Assembly: GCA_963589785.1 (NCBI GenBank)
Contig: CAVAMJ010000009.1
Location: 1-64,000, forward strand
Reading direction: 5' to 3'
Source of the DNA: SIG603 sp963589785
GTDB lineage: Bacteria > Bacillota > Clostridia > Oscillospirales > Acutalibacteraceae
Length of the DNA: 64,000 nucleotides
Positions 40,183 through 49,794 of this stretch are shown in pieces. The notes below the pieces were generated by a model. The model was given only the letters and a program-made list of their open reading frames with translations, was not told the origin of the DNA and searched no databases. Made by a program: the position numbers and the translations under genes. Within the stretch, counting starts at the first letter, position 1; each line of letters begins with the position of its first letter.

Positions 40183-42258
40183 ATGAATAAAGAAAAAATA
40201 GAAATACTTGCCCCCGCAGGAAATCCAGAAGCACTAAAAGCTGCGGTTTTTTCAGGATGCGATGCAGTTTACCTCGGCGGTTCATTGTTTTCGGCTCGTG
40301 CAAATGCCGGAAACTTTAATGATGAAGAACTGACAGAGGCTGTTAAATTCTGCCATGTGCGAGGAGTTAAAGTATATGTAACCGTTAATACTCTCGTTAA
40401 GGAGCATGAAATCACACCTGTAATGGAGTTTATCTCCTTTCTATGCAAAATAGGAGTAGACGCAGTACTGGTTCAGGATCTCGGTTTATTTAGACTTATA
40501 AGAGAGTCTTGTCCGGATTTGCCGCTTCATGCATCAACGCAGATGAGCGTGCTCGATAAAAACGGCGCAAAGCTACTTAGAGAAATGGGCGCATCGAGAG
40601 TTGTTTTGTCGAGGGAAATGTCCATGGATGAAATTAAGGATGTCAGCGATAATGTCGATGTTGAATTAGAGGTTTTTGTCCATGGCGCACTATGCATGTC
40701 CGTTTCGGGACAATGCTATTTTTCTGCTATGTTAGGTTCAAGAAGCGGAAATAGGGGAAGATGCGCTCAGCCTTGCAGACTGCCGTTCAGTTCCGATGAC
40801 GGCAAAAAGAATGTATTAAGTTTAAAAGACCTTTCCTTTATCACGAGACTTCAAGAATTGCAGTCAGCCGGAGTTTGCTCCGCTAAGATTGAGGGAAGAA
40901 TGAAGCGACCCGAATATGTAGCGGCGGCTGTTTCTGCCGGCAGAAGTGCGGCAGACGGCGAAAAGCCAAATCAAGAATTGATGAAAAATCTCGAAGCTGT
41001 ATTTTCAAGATCAGGCTTCACAGAGGCTTACCTTACGGGTAAAAGAGGCCATGAAATGTTCGGCATAAGAACAAAGGACGATGTTACTGCCGGCAATAAT
41101 GCGGTTTTCAACAAACTCCACGAGCTGTACAAAGGCGAAGCGAACAGAGTTCCTGTCAATATGAGTTTCAAGCTTTCTGTCGGAAGTCCGATAGAACTTA
41201 GCCTTAGTGACAATGACGGAAATATAATAACTGTTAAATCGGAAGTCCTTGGAGAAACAGCACTAAATCGACCGCTTGATGATGAGCGAGTAAGAAAACA
41301 GCTTGAAAAGCTTGGTTCTACAGCTTATCACCTCGAAAGCTTAAGTACAAATATTGACGGTATAAGCACAGTGCCAATGTCTGCAATAAATGAGATAAGA
41401 AGAAATGCTACCGAAATGCTTGATGCCGCTCGAAGCGAATTAAAGCAGTATAGCTTTACAGAAACAAATCGAGTGGAAGACACCACTGTTCATAGCTTGA
41501 AAGAGAAATATGGCATATTCTCATCCTATTCACAGCTCTCTGATGCTGTTTCTGCATTAGATATGATATATTTGCCGATTACAGAGTCTTTGGAACATTT
41601 TGAAAATGCAAGAAAGTACGGTGTAAAGGTCGGCGTGCTTATGCCGAGAAGCTATTTCGGGGCAGATAATGAAGTGAAACGTAAAGCTGAACAGCTTGTC
41701 GAAACTGGCTTTCTGGATTTCCTTTGCGGAAACATCGGCGCAGTTGAAATAACGAAGAGTGTAGGCGGTAAAGTTCACGGCGGATTTTCGCTCAATGTTG
41801 CAAACAGTGAATCGCTGAAAACTCTTGAGGAGTTGGATGCGGCTGACTGTGAGCTTAGCTTTGAATTGACACTTGACGAAATTAAAGACTTGAAAGGCGA
41901 TTTACCAAGAGGTATTATGGCATATGGCCGTCAAGCACTTATGCTTAACAGAGCTTGCCCGATAGGTCACGGTAAATGCATAGGCTGTAAGAAGGTGCAA
42001 AGCATCACAGACAGAAAAGGATATAAATTCCCTGTAATGTGTATGAAAGGCAAAGACTTCAGAAGTGTCGAGGTTCTAAATTCCTTGCCACTTAATTTAA
42101 GCGATAAGCAGTTTGATATAAAAAATGTGGACTTCATTACCTTGCGTTTTACTGATGAAGATCGTTCACAGGTGGCTACGGTTATTGAAGCTTTTGCTAA
42201 AAACGAAAAAATACACGGAGAGTTCACAAAAGGATTATATTATAGAGGTATCATATAA
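40183..42258 (+). CDS. Peptidase U32 family protein (RNA-modification type)
   Basis: A 691-residue protein beginning EILAPAGNPEALKAAVFSGCDAVYLGG, typical of U32 proteins, with the signature NRGRCAQPCRLPF near residue 188-200 and later cysteines (CPIGHGKCIGCK) that may bind an Fe-S cluster. The length, with a second domain after about residue 400 (DUF3656-like), matches the long Firmicutes form. Relatives RlhA and TrhP carry out rRNA or tRNA uridine hydroxylation rather than proteolysis, so RNA modification is the better guess. It lies two bases after zapA with a weak RBS and overlaps dut by one base. Confidence 0.88.
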   Translation: MNKEKIEILAPAGNPEALKAAVFSGCDAVYLGGSLFSARANAGNFNDEELTEAVKFCHVRGVKVYVTVNTLVKEHEITPVMEFISFLCKIGVDAVLVQDLGLFRLIRESCPDLPLHASTQMSVLDKNGAKLLREMGASRVVLSREMSMDEIKDVSDNVDVELEVFVHGALCMSVSGQCYFSAMLGSRSGNRGRCAQPCRLPFSSDDGKKNVLSLKDLSFITRLQELQSAGVCSAKIEGRMKRPEYVAAAVSAGRSAADGEKPNQELMKNLEAVFSRSGFTEAYLTGKRGHEMFGIRTKDDVTAGNNAVFNKLHELYKGEANRVPVNMSFKLSVGSPIELSLSDNDGNIITVKSEVLGETALNRPLDDERVRKQLEKLGSTAYHLESLSTNIDGISTVPMSAINEIRRNATEMLDAARSELKQYSFTETNRVEDTTVHSLKEKYGIFSSYSQLSDAVSALDMIYLPITESLEHFENARKYGVKVGVLMPRSYFGADNEVKRKAEQLVETGFLDFLCGNIGAVEITKSVGGKVHGGFSLNVANSESLKTLEELDAADCELSFELTLDEIKDLKGDLPRGIMAYGRQALMLNRACPIGHGKCIGCKKVQSITDRKGYKFPVMCMKGKDFRSVEVLNSLPLNLSDKQFDIKNVDFITLRFTDEDRSQVATVIEAFAKNEKIHGEFTKGLYYRGII

Positions 42259-42710
42259 TGTCGAATAAATTATATGTTAAAAAATTGAGAGAGGGGGCTA
42301 TGCTCCCAAAGAGAGAAACCGTAGGTTCTGCAGGATATGATTTATGCTGTCTTACCGATGAACCGATAGTTGTTCAGCCAAATGAACGCAAGTTGATACC
42401 GACGGGTATTGCGATTGAGATTCCCGAAGGAACTGTCGGACTTGTCTACTCAAGAAGCGGTTTATCATTAAAGCACGGAATTCATATGGCGAACGATGTC
42501 GGTGTCATTGACAGTGACTATCGCGGAGAACTGAAAGTTCCTGTTCACAACCGTTCCGATGAGCCTTATACTATCAACAACGGTGATAGAATTGCACAGC
42601 TTGTTGTAACACCGATTATTACCCCTGATGTCGAGGAAGTGGATTCACTTTCCGAGACCGTCAGAGGAGAGGGCGGATTTGGCAGTACGGGAAAGAAGAG
42701 AGAGGGTTAA
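42258..42710 (+). CDS. dut: dUTP diphosphatase
   Basis: A 150-residue trimeric enzyme that hydrolyses dUTP to dUMP and PPi. All five motifs are seen: AGYDLCC (I), YSRSGLSLK (II), GVIDSDYRGELKV (III), GDRIAQLV (IV) and the C-terminal RGEGGFGSTG (V). The ATG shares its A with the stop codon of the U32 gene. GAGGT provides the RBS. mreB follows after three bases. Confidence 0.97.
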   Translation: MSNKLYVKKLREGAMLPKRETVGSAGYDLCCLTDEPIVVQPNERKLIPTGIAIEIPEGTVGLVYSRSGLSLKHGIHMANDVGVIDSDYRGELKVPVHNRSDEPYTINNGDRIAQLVVTPIITPDVEEVDSLSETVRGEGGFGSTGKKREG

Positions 42711-42713
42711 TTA

Positions 42714-43763
42714 ATGGCTGGTAATGAGAAAAGAATTAGCCCTGTTGCTGATGAAAAAGAGCTTGGAGTAGACCTCGGTTCTGCGAATACTGTAATTTTT
42801 CAGAGAGGCAAGGGCATTGTTTTGCGTGAGCCTTCTGTGATTGCTATCGACATGAGAACCGATGAAGTCGTTTCATGCGGCAGAGATGCTCAGGACATGA
42901 TAGGAAAAACACCTGAGAACATCATGACAATAAGACCGATTGCAAACGGTGCGGTTGCCGATTTATCTGCTTGTGCCGCTATGCTGAAATATTTTATGCG
43001 TAAGGTTTTAAGCGGACCTTCAATAAGAAAGCCGAGAGTTATAATCTCTGTTCCGGCAAGCCTTACAGATGTTGAAAGACGTGCTGTCGAGGATGCTGCT
43101 AAGCAAGCCGGAATTTCTGCTGTCAGCTTGTTTGAAGCACCAATGGCGGCTGCGCTTGGAGCGGGACTGCCCGTTGGAGCGGCTAAGGGTAGCTTTGTGC
43201 TTAATATCGGCGCCGGTGTATCTGAGGCTGCTGTTATCGCTCTCGGCGATATAGTCTCTTCTGCCGGTTCGAAGGTCGGTTCAAGCGATATAGACACAGC
43301 ACTTATAAGCTATATGCGAAAGCAATACGGACTGATAATAGGTAGAAAAGCCGCTGAGGAACTCAAAATTAAAATCGGCAGTGCTTACCACACGTCAGAG
43401 AACGGTTTTGCTGAAATACGAGGCAGAAGCGCCGTGGACGGACTCCCGAGAAGCTATTCGGTTCAGGGAGATGAGATAAGAGGAATTATTCAGCCTGTTG
43501 TTGTCAGAATTTCTGAGCTGATTGCTAAGTGCCTTGAGGACGCTCCCGCTGAGCTTTCTTCTGATATTTTCGATTCGGGAATTGTTCTGACGGGAAGCGG
43601 CGCTGAACTTGACGGTTTGGCAGACTTCATAGCCGAATACATCGGAGTTAAGGTAATTATTCCCGACAGAATGAGGGATTGTGTTGCCGAAGGAACAGGA
43701 AAGGCTCTTGATCTCGTTGTGAGCGACAGAGGAGTTCGCCGATTTAAGAGAAATACTATTTAA
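42714..43763 (+). CDS. mreB: Rod shape-determining protein MreB
   Basis: A 349-residue actin-like ATPase that directs lateral wall synthesis. The N-terminal phosphate-1 motif is GVDLGSANTVI, followed by LREPSVIAID, connect and phosphate-2 regions (VLNIGAGVSEAAVIALGDIV), and the adenosine motif GIVLTGSGAELDGL. The family usually reads DLGTANTLI and GGIVLTGGGALLRGL, so it is a slightly divergent member and could be Mbl or MreBH. Its position before mreC and mreD supports mreB. Confidence 0.93.
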   Translation: MAGNEKRISPVADEKELGVDLGSANTVIFQRGKGIVLREPSVIAIDMRTDEVVSCGRDAQDMIGKTPENIMTIRPIANGAVADLSACAAMLKYFMRKVLSGPSIRKPRVIISVPASLTDVERRAVEDAAKQAGISAVSLFEAPMAAALGAGLPVGAAKGSFVLNIGAGVSEAAVIALGDIVSSAGSKVGSSDIDTALISYMRKQYGLIIGRKAAEELKIKIGSAYHTSENGFAEIRGRSAVDGLPRSYSVQGDEIRGIIQPVVVRISELIAKCLEDAPAELSSDIFDSGIVLTGSGAELDGLADFIAEYIGVKVIIPDRMRDCVAEGTGKALDLVVSDRGVRRFKRNTI

Positions 43764-43785
43764 CACGAAGGGGTAGCTTTCATAT

Positions 43786-44685
43786 ATGAAAGGTTTTTTC
43801 AGAGGTAATGCTTTTAAAACGATGCTGACCCTGGTTGTTATACTCGGAGCATTTACCATTCTTTCAATTACAACCGGAGACAGCACGATTTCCGGTTTCT
43901 TTCAGGGATTTATAAGTCCCATGCAAGATACCGCTAACAGCGTTCTCGGAAAGACATCAGATAATCTTGGCTTATCCGATATGACAAGATCTGAGCTTGA
44001 GTCTTATACTGCGACGCTTGCTGAGGAAAATGCACAACTCAGACAAAATCTTGCCGATTACTATGATGTAAAACAGAAGAACGAGCAGTATGCCGAGGCT
44101 ATCGGAATTGTTAACAGCGATTCTAATATAAGCTTGCTTGCGGCATCTGTTATTTCACGAGATCCGACAGATGTTTACATGGGCTTTGGCCTTGATGTTG
44201 GAACGCTTGACGGAGTAGCGCTAAATGATGCGGTTATCACAAGCCAGGGAATAGTCGGTATTGTAAGCGAGGTTTATTCTTCATCTTGCCGAGTAGAGAC
44301 TATTTACAGCGAAAGTCTTGAGGTCGGAGCAGTATGCGAGGAATTCAGTGAAAACGGCGTTGTCGGTTCGGATTCCGTGAGTGCAAATGCTGGCGAGGTT
44401 TATCTCAAATATCTTGATAACAGTACGAAAATAACACAGGGCTCGATTATCACAACATCAGGTTCGGGAGGACTTTTCCCAAAGGGACTTATTATCGGAA
44501 CGGTTCAGTACATCAATCCGTCAAGCACCGATGTTACTGTTAATGCTGTTTTGAAGCCGTCTGCGGATATAAAAAATATAACAGACTGCTTTGTTATAAC
44601 AAGCTTCGACGGCATGGGAGACAGCGGAGTGAACGCTTCGGAGTCAGCAAATTCTGATGACGGAGATGTCGGAGGCACAAATTGA
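43786..44685 (+). CDS. mreC: Rod shape-determining protein MreC
   Basis: A 299-residue protein: one N-terminal transmembrane helix (about 8-27), a coiled coil (about 65-100), then the extracellular beta-rich MreC domain with VISRDPTDVYMGFGLDVGTLDGV and IITTSGSGGLFPKGLIIGTV. It links MreB to periplasmic wall synthases. GAAGGGG precedes the ATG. The stop overlaps the mreD start (ATTGA). Confidence 0.95.
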   Translation: MKGFFRGNAFKTMLTLVVILGAFTILSITTGDSTISGFFQGFISPMQDTANSVLGKTSDNLGLSDMTRSELESYTATLAEENAQLRQNLADYYDVKQKNEQYAEAIGIVNSDSNISLLAASVISRDPTDVYMGFGLDVGTLDGVALNDAVITSQGIVGIVSEVYSSSCRVETIYSESLEVGAVCEEFSENGVVGSDSVSANAGEVYLKYLDNSTKITQGSIITTSGSGGLFPKGLIIGTVQYINPSSTDVTVNAVLKPSADIKNITDCFVITSFDGMGDSGVNASESANSDDGDVGGTN

Positions 44686-45215
44686 AATTCTATTTTTCTG
44701 ATACAAATAAGATTGTGCGCATGTTTGCGTACTTTATCGAAATATTTGTGTTGACAGTGCTTCAAAACGTGCCGGGGCTCACTATGCCTATATTCACTTG
44801 TACGCCAATACTAAGCGTGGCGGCGGCTCTCAGTATTGCTTTAATCGAGACTGAAATGCCTGCAATGGAGATTGCTCTGATTGCAGGATTGCTTATTGAT
44901 GTTACAACCGCTACTCCGTTTGGTTCGTTTGCTATGTTTTTTGTAGTAATATGTGCTTTGACGAGTGCTTTTGTTCAGGGGAAAAGACGTAAGGATTCAT
45001 TTTGGTTAATTTTAACCTCAGTGATAGCAATGGCTTTGACAACTCTTGCTCTATGGTTTATTTTAAGTGCCGCAAAGGGAAGTTCGGATCCGCTTTTACA
45101 GCTAAAGATTAAATTCATTCCGACGGGAGTTTATACTCTTTTTGTCATGCCGTTCACATATACGTTAAATAAAATAATCCATAAGCTCCTTAAAAATAGG
45201 AACGATGCAAACTAA
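44682..45215 (+). CDS. mreD: Rod shape-determining protein MreD
   Basis: A 177-residue integral membrane protein with about five transmembrane helices and few charged residues. It starts at TTG 44682, with GGAGG six bases upstream and a four-base overlap with mreC, so it is translationally coupled. Sequence conservation in MreD is low; order after mreC and the hydrophobic profile carry the assignment. Confidence 0.9.
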   Translation: MKFYFSDTNKIVRMFAYFIEIFVLTVLQNVPGLTMPIFTCTPILSVAAALSIALIETEMPAMEIALIAGLLIDVTTATPFGSFAMFFVVICALTSAFVQGKRRKDSFWLILTSVIAMALTTLALWFILSAAKGSSDPLLQLKIKFIPTGVYTLFVMPFTYTLNKIIHKLLKNRNDAN

Positions 45216-45229
45216 TTGAGAAATTCTTA

Positions 45230-47392
45230 ATGAAAAGTAAAATTAAAATCACCAGAACCTTGGGATGTTTGGCATTTGTTGTCATCATATTCTTTGTTTA
45301 TTGTATAAGACTTTTTCAGTGGCAGGTTATCGAGGGCAGTACTTATCAGGAAGAAGCCCAGTCAAACTCAAGCTACAGCATCAGTCTGAAAGCCGCACGA
45401 GGACAGATTTATGATGCTAACGGAGAAGTGCTTGCGGGAAATAAAACCTGTTACAATGTGGTAATGAACGCCATTACAATGGACGATAACAGAAATCCCG
45501 CAATTGCCAAGGTTCTTGAATATCTTCAGGCTGACGGTGTCGAATGGGTTGATAAGCTGCCTATTCAAATTAACGGTGCAGGACAATATGAATTTATCAC
45601 AAATCGTGAGTCTGAAATTTCTTATTTAAAAAGCTCCGATATGCTCAATACTCAGAGCTATGCGACTGCCGATGAATGTATGACCTTGCTCATCAGCAAA
45701 TATGACCTTGAGGATTATTCTCAGACAGACGCAAGAAACATAGCCTCTGTAAGATATTACATGACAAAAACAAGGTTTTCCAGAAGCACTCCTTACGTAA
45801 TCGCCGAGGATGTACCGATGGAAACTGTTCAAAAAATAAGTGAAAACTCAAAGGAAATGCCGGGAATTGAAATTCAGGTAAGCACTTCGAGAACTTATTC
45901 TGACGGAACACTTGCTCCGCATTTAATCGGAACGCTCGGTTCAATAACTTCAGAGCAGTATTCCACATATGATGAACAGGGAAAGACCTATTCATCCGAC
46001 AATGTATCAGGCTACACTTTGAGTGATACAGTCGGACAGAGCGGACTTGAAAGTGCATTTGAAGAAACGCTCAGAGGTCAAAACGGAGTAAAGACCGTCT
46101 CTGTTGACTCCAATGACAATGTTACAGGTGAGTCGGTTACAACAGAGTCTGTTGCTGGTAGTTCTGTTTACACAACGATTGACAGCAAGCTTCAAAAGGT
46201 TGCCAACGAGTCGCTTGCCGAAAATGTTCAGAATGCTAACCGTGAGACGGGCGACTGCTCTGCGGGTGGTGTTGTTGTTCTCGATGTCAAGACCTTTGGT
46301 GTCCTTGCGGCTTCAACTTACCCGACATTTGATTTGACACAGTACACAAGTGATGATAACTATTATTATGATTTGATGGAGGACGAGAGCCTTCCGCTTT
46401 TTAACAGAGCGTTTGACGGTGCTTTTACTCCCGGTTCTGTTTTTAAGCCGCTTGTTGCGATAGCTGCACTTGAGGAAAAAACGATTACAACTGGTTTTAC
46501 TTATTATTGTCCGGGATATTACGATTATTACCAGGACGGCAATCCGCCAACCTGCTATAATTCAACAGCACACGGTACGGTAGATGTATATTCCGCACTG
46601 GCAAACTCTTGTAACGTTTTCTTCTTTGAAGTAAGCCGACTTCTCGGAATCGGTACAATGAATGTTTACGCTAATGCTTTTGGCTTGGGCGTAAAAACAG
46701 GTATCGAAGTAGGCGAGACCTCGGGTATCATGTCTAATCCGCAGGAATATGTAGAAAACCACGGAACAGGTTGGGTCGACGGTCTTACTATTCAGTCAGG
46801 TATCGGACAGTCCGACTCAATGTTCTCACCACTTCAGCTTGCTACTTATACAGCAACAATCGCAAATAATGGTGTCAGACTTAAAACTCATCTTTACTCA
46901 AAAACCGTTGATTATGACGGAAACAGAGTTCTTGACGAGTACGAACCTCAGGTCGTTCAGGACACAGAGATTTCTAAGAAAACTCTTAAGGCAGTTAAAG
47001 AAGGTATGCGAGAGGTTGCAACCGTAGGTACAGCGGCGGGTGCTTTTGCCGATTATGGAATTGCTATCGCTTGTAAAACAGGTACAGCCGAAAACCCCGG
47101 TCACAACGATAACACAGTCTTTATAGCATATGCACCATATGATAATCCTGAAATTGCCGTTGCGGTTGTTCTCGAGTACGGAAAAAACGGTGACTACTCT
47201 AAGGCGGTTGCAAAGGATATTTTCGACGCTTATTTCTACGGAACAGATGATGAAGAAAATTCTGATGAAAACTCAGAAAGCTCTGATTCAAGTAGTTCGG
47301 AAAGCACTTCCGAAGACTCAGCTCCCGACGCAGAAGAATCCTCTGAAGCACAGGAAACTAAGCGTGGAGACGATATCCCGAACGTAAATTGA
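45230..47392 (+). CDS. mrdA: Penicillin-binding protein 2 (elongation transpeptidase)
   Basis: A 720-residue class B PBP that cross-links peptidoglycan during elongation. One N-terminal transmembrane helix (about 9-27) is followed by the dimerisation domain (AARGQIYDANGEVLAGN) and the transpeptidase domain with SxxK at S403-K406 (PGSVFKP), SxN as SCN, and KTG as CKTGTAENPG. The C-terminus has an acidic serine-rich tail of about 45 residues not needed for activity. Last gene of the mre block; minD behind it has its own promoter. Confidence 0.95.
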   Translation: MKSKIKITRTLGCLAFVVIIFFVYCIRLFQWQVIEGSTYQEEAQSNSSYSISLKAARGQIYDANGEVLAGNKTCYNVVMNAITMDDNRNPAIAKVLEYLQADGVEWVDKLPIQINGAGQYEFITNRESEISYLKSSDMLNTQSYATADECMTLLISKYDLEDYSQTDARNIASVRYYMTKTRFSRSTPYVIAEDVPMETVQKISENSKEMPGIEIQVSTSRTYSDGTLAPHLIGTLGSITSEQYSTYDEQGKTYSSDNVSGYTLSDTVGQSGLESAFEETLRGQNGVKTVSVDSNDNVTGESVTTESVAGSSVYTTIDSKLQKVANESLAENVQNANRETGDCSAGGVVVLDVKTFGVLAASTYPTFDLTQYTSDDNYYYDLMEDESLPLFNRAFDGAFTPGSVFKPLVAIAALEEKTITTGFTYYCPGYYDYYQDGNPPTCYNSTAHGTVDVYSALANSCNVFFFEVSRLLGIGTMNVYANAFGLGVKTGIEVGETSGIMSNPQEYVENHGTGWVDGLTIQSGIGQSDSMFSPLQLATYTATIANNGVRLKTHLYSKTVDYDGNRVLDEYEPQVVQDTEISKKTLKAVKEGMREVATVGTAAGAFADYGIAIACKTGTAENPGHNDNTVFIAYAPYDNPEIAVAVVLEYGKNGDYSKAVAKDIFDAYFYGTDDEENSDENSESSDSSSSESTSEDSAPDAEESSEAQETKRGDDIPNVN

Positions 47393-47468
47393 TATCTCTG
47401 TTTTTGACAAAAAATAGCGATTGGAATTGTTTTTTTTTAACAAACTTTATCATTTTGATAATTTATTT

Positions 47469-47497
47469 TTGACTATTAAGAAATATTATGGTATAAT
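47469..47497 (+). promoter_or_regulatory. Promoter of minD-mgsA
   Basis: TTGACT (47469-47474), a 17-nt spacer and TATAAT (47492-47497), 18 bases before the ATG. The leader is therefore very short. Confidence 0.65.
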
Positions 47498-47514
47498 TCT
47501 GAAAGGAAAATGGT

Positions 47515-48246
47515 ATGGGCTCAGTAACAGTAATCACATCTGGCAAGGGAGGCGTTGGAAAATCCACGGTTTCCGTTGGCTTGGCAAAGGCTTTGGCTGA
47601 CAGAGGTCGAAAGGTGCTTTTGATAGATTGTGATTCCGGGTTGCGTTCTCTTGATCGCTTAACGGGGACAGATAAAGAGCTCGTATATGATGTTTCTGAC
47701 GTTTTGTCAGGGAGATGTGCGCCTATCAAGGCCATATATAAGTGTGAGGTTAGTGAAAATCTGTATATTATGCCTGCGGCAAATGATGCTGAATTCGTGC
47801 TTAGCGAAAATGGCTTTGCAAAGCTAGTTGGACTTGTGCGAAAGTATTTTGACGCAGTTTTGTTGGATAGCCCGGCGGGTGTCGGACGAGGATTTCGTTC
47901 GGCTTGCATGGCGGCAGATAAGGCGTTGGTTGTCTGTTCTGCTGACCCTGTTTGTCTGAGAAGTACCGCAAAGGTTAATTCAATGCTTAGGGAGATGGGC
48001 GTTAATAAACAGAGACTTATCATTAACAGATTTAACAACGCTGCATTTAATGCACTTCATGGGTTTAATGATCTTGACAGCGTGATTGATGAAGCTCGAA
48101 TCAGGCTGATAGGAGTTATACCCGAAGATTATGACTTTGTTAACTCAATGATTAATAATATCCGAAAGGATCGCACAGAGGGCTATAGAGCCTGTTCAAG
48201 GATTGCGGCTAGACTTGAGGGTATTGATGTTCCACTGATTATATGA
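47515..48246 (+). CDS. MinD-like ATPase, orphan and without a membrane-targeting tail
   Basis: A 243-residue P-loop ATPase of the MinD/ParA family. The deviant Walker A GKGGVGKST (residues 8-16), IDCDSGLRSLDRLTG, and DSPAGVGRGF are MinD-type. Normal MinD is about 265-270 residues and ends with an amphipathic membrane-binding helix; this one ends IAARLEGIDVPLII, with no obvious basic amphipathic helix. No minC or minE is adjacent: mrdA lies upstream and mgsA downstream. It occupies the place of minCDE in the usual clostridial mre cluster. It may position the division site with distant partners, or have diverged. AAAGGA precedes the ATG. Confidence 0.85.
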   Translation: MGSVTVITSGKGGVGKSTVSVGLAKALADRGRKVLLIDCDSGLRSLDRLTGTDKELVYDVSDVLSGRCAPIKAIYKCEVSENLYIMPAANDAEFVLSENGFAKLVGLVRKYFDAVLLDSPAGVGRGFRSACMAADKALVVCSADPVCLRSTAKVNSMLREMGVNKQRLIINRFNNAAFNALHGFNDLDSVIDEARIRLIGVIPEDYDFVNSMINNIRKDRTEGYRACSRIAARLEGIDVPLII

Positions 48247-48268
48247 TATGTAAAGCGAGGTAAATATT

Positions 48269-48667
48269 ATGAATATTGCGTTAATCGCACATGATGCGAA
48301 GAAAGAGCTGATGGTTCAGTTCTGTATTGCTTATTGCGGAATACTCAGTAAGCATAATCTCTGTGCCTCGGGTACTACGGGTAAGATTGTTTCTGAGGCA
48401 ACAGGACTTGAGATAACTAAGTTTCTCAGCGGACCTCAGGGAGGAGCTCAGCAGATTGCGGCAAGAATCGGCTACAATGAGATTGACCTTCTTCTGTTTT
48501 TCAGAGATCCTCTTAATCCGAAGCCGCATGAGCCCGATGATATGAACCTTTTGAGACTTTGCGATATGCATCATATTCCTGTAGCAACTAATATTGCGAC
48601 AGCTGAGGTGCTCATTCGTGGTCTTGAGAGGGGCGATCTCGACTGGAGAGAAATCGCAAGAGGTTAA
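48269..48667 (+). CDS. mgsA: Methylglyoxal synthase
   Basis: A 132-residue enzyme that converts dihydroxyacetone phosphate to methylglyoxal and phosphate, a bypass under phosphate limitation or sugar excess. Motifs: NIALIAHDAKKELMV, TGTTG-type phosphate site as ASGTTGKI, SGPQGGAQQI, and LLLFFRDPLNPKPHEPDD with the catalytic aspartate region. Length is slightly shorter than E. coli MgsA (152). GCGAGG precedes the ATG. It shares the minD transcript and ends in a terminator. Confidence 0.96.
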   Translation: MNIALIAHDAKKELMVQFCIAYCGILSKHNLCASGTTGKIVSEATGLEITKFLSGPQGGAQQIAARIGYNEIDLLLFFRDPLNPKPHEPDDMNLLRLCDMHHIPVATNIATAEVLIRGLERGDLDWREIARG

Positions 48668-48675
48668 AAAATTAG

Positions 48676-48706
48676 AATCCCTTCCTTCGGGAGGGGATTT
48701 TTGTTT
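48676..48706 (+). terminator. Rho-independent terminator of mgsA
   Basis: A 10-bp stem with one G-U pair (48676-48685 with 48690-48699) closes on a TTCG tetraloop, with a T-rich tail. Confidence 0.9.
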
Positions 48707-48712
48707 GTAGTC

Positions 48713-48741
48713 TTGTTATTTATTGTTAATAATGTTATAAT
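48713..48741 (+). promoter_or_regulatory. Promoter of uppP
   Basis: TTGTTA (48713-48718), a 17-nt spacer and TATAAT (48736-48741), about 70 bases before the ATG. Confidence 0.5.
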
Positions 48742-48811
48742 TCAAATGTATGTGTCGTTTTTAGACAAAACGATTTTCAATTAAACAATCAAAAAATAAA
48801 GGAGATTAAAC

Positions 48812-49759
48812 ATGAGCCTTTTAGAAGCAATAATTCAGGGCATAGTTCAGGGTTTAACCGAATTTCTGCCCGTGTCCAGCAGTGGACATCTTTCCGTTAC
48901 TCAACATATTTTAGGTGTCAGCCTTGACAGTATCTTTTTCGATATTTTACTTCACCTTGGCACATTGATTGCTGTTTGCTTTGTTTACTATAAGCTTATT
49001 GGCAGATTGATTGTTGAGTTCTTCAGATCGATTAACGATATTTTCCACAGAAGATTTTCTTTTAGAGAAATGTCAGGCGACAGAAGACTTCTTGTAATGC
49101 TTGTTGTCGGACTTATTCCGCTTTTCTTATTGTTCATACCAATTCCTGGAACAGATATGAAGCTCAAAGACCTTTCCGATATGTGGGGAGCTGACAGCAA
49201 CATTCTTGTTGAGGGTATCGCTTTCATTATAACAAGCGCACTTCTTTTCCTTGCTATCGTTCTTGGTGGTAAAAGCAATAATAAAAGCGGCAAAAAGCAC
49301 GGCGGCGCTCATTTCTCCAATGAGAGAAACAGAACAGAAATCCGTCTTGGCGATGCAGTTGCAATCGGTATTACTCAGCTTTGTGCAGCTTTGGTTCCGG
49401 GACTTTCAAGATCCGGCTCTACAATGTCAGCCGGTATGATGAAGGGCGTTAATAAGCAGACCGCTCTTGATTATTCCTTTGTCCTCGGTATTCCTACAAT
49501 TTTGGCGGCTGCGGTTTTCTCGCTTAAAGATATGTCCTCCGCAGATATGGCATCTTTGTCTGTTCCTGTAATAATTGCGGGTGTAGTATCGTCAGCAGTT
49601 TTCGGGTTTTTAGCAATCAAGCTGTTCAAGTGGCTTGTTGCTTCGGATAAATTGATTATTTTCGCAGTTTATACACTTTTACTCGGTATTGTATGTATCG
49701 TTATCAGCGTAATCGAGTTCAAGAGCGGAGTAAACATTTTTACAAAGCTTCCGCTTTAA
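48812..49759 (+). CDS. uppP: Undecaprenyl-diphosphatase (BacA type)
   Basis: A 315-residue membrane enzyme that converts undecaprenyl diphosphate to the monophosphate, recycling the lipid carrier for peptidoglycan and wall glycans. The first signature is QGLTEFLPVSSSGHL near the N-terminus; the second is PGLSRSGSTMSAGM near residue 205. About eight transmembrane segments are present. A polar loop of about 30 residues (SNNKSGKKHGGAHFSNE) extends the central cytoplasmic region compared with the 270-residue family average. AAAGGAG precedes the ATG. Confidence 0.96.
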   Translation: MSLLEAIIQGIVQGLTEFLPVSSSGHLSVTQHILGVSLDSIFFDILLHLGTLIAVCFVYYKLIGRLIVEFFRSINDIFHRRFSFREMSGDRRLLVMLVVGLIPLFLLFIPIPGTDMKLKDLSDMWGADSNILVEGIAFIITSALLFLAIVLGGKSNNKSGKKHGGAHFSNERNRTEIRLGDAVAIGITQLCAALVPGLSRSGSTMSAGMMKGVNKQTALDYSFVLGIPTILAAAVFSLKDMSSADMASLSVPVIIAGVVSSAVFGFLAIKLFKWLVASDKLIIFAVYTLLLGIVCIVISVIEFKSGVNIFTKLPL

Positions 49760-49794
49760 AACCTTTTCGCTGACATTAATCAGGAGGTTTAATT

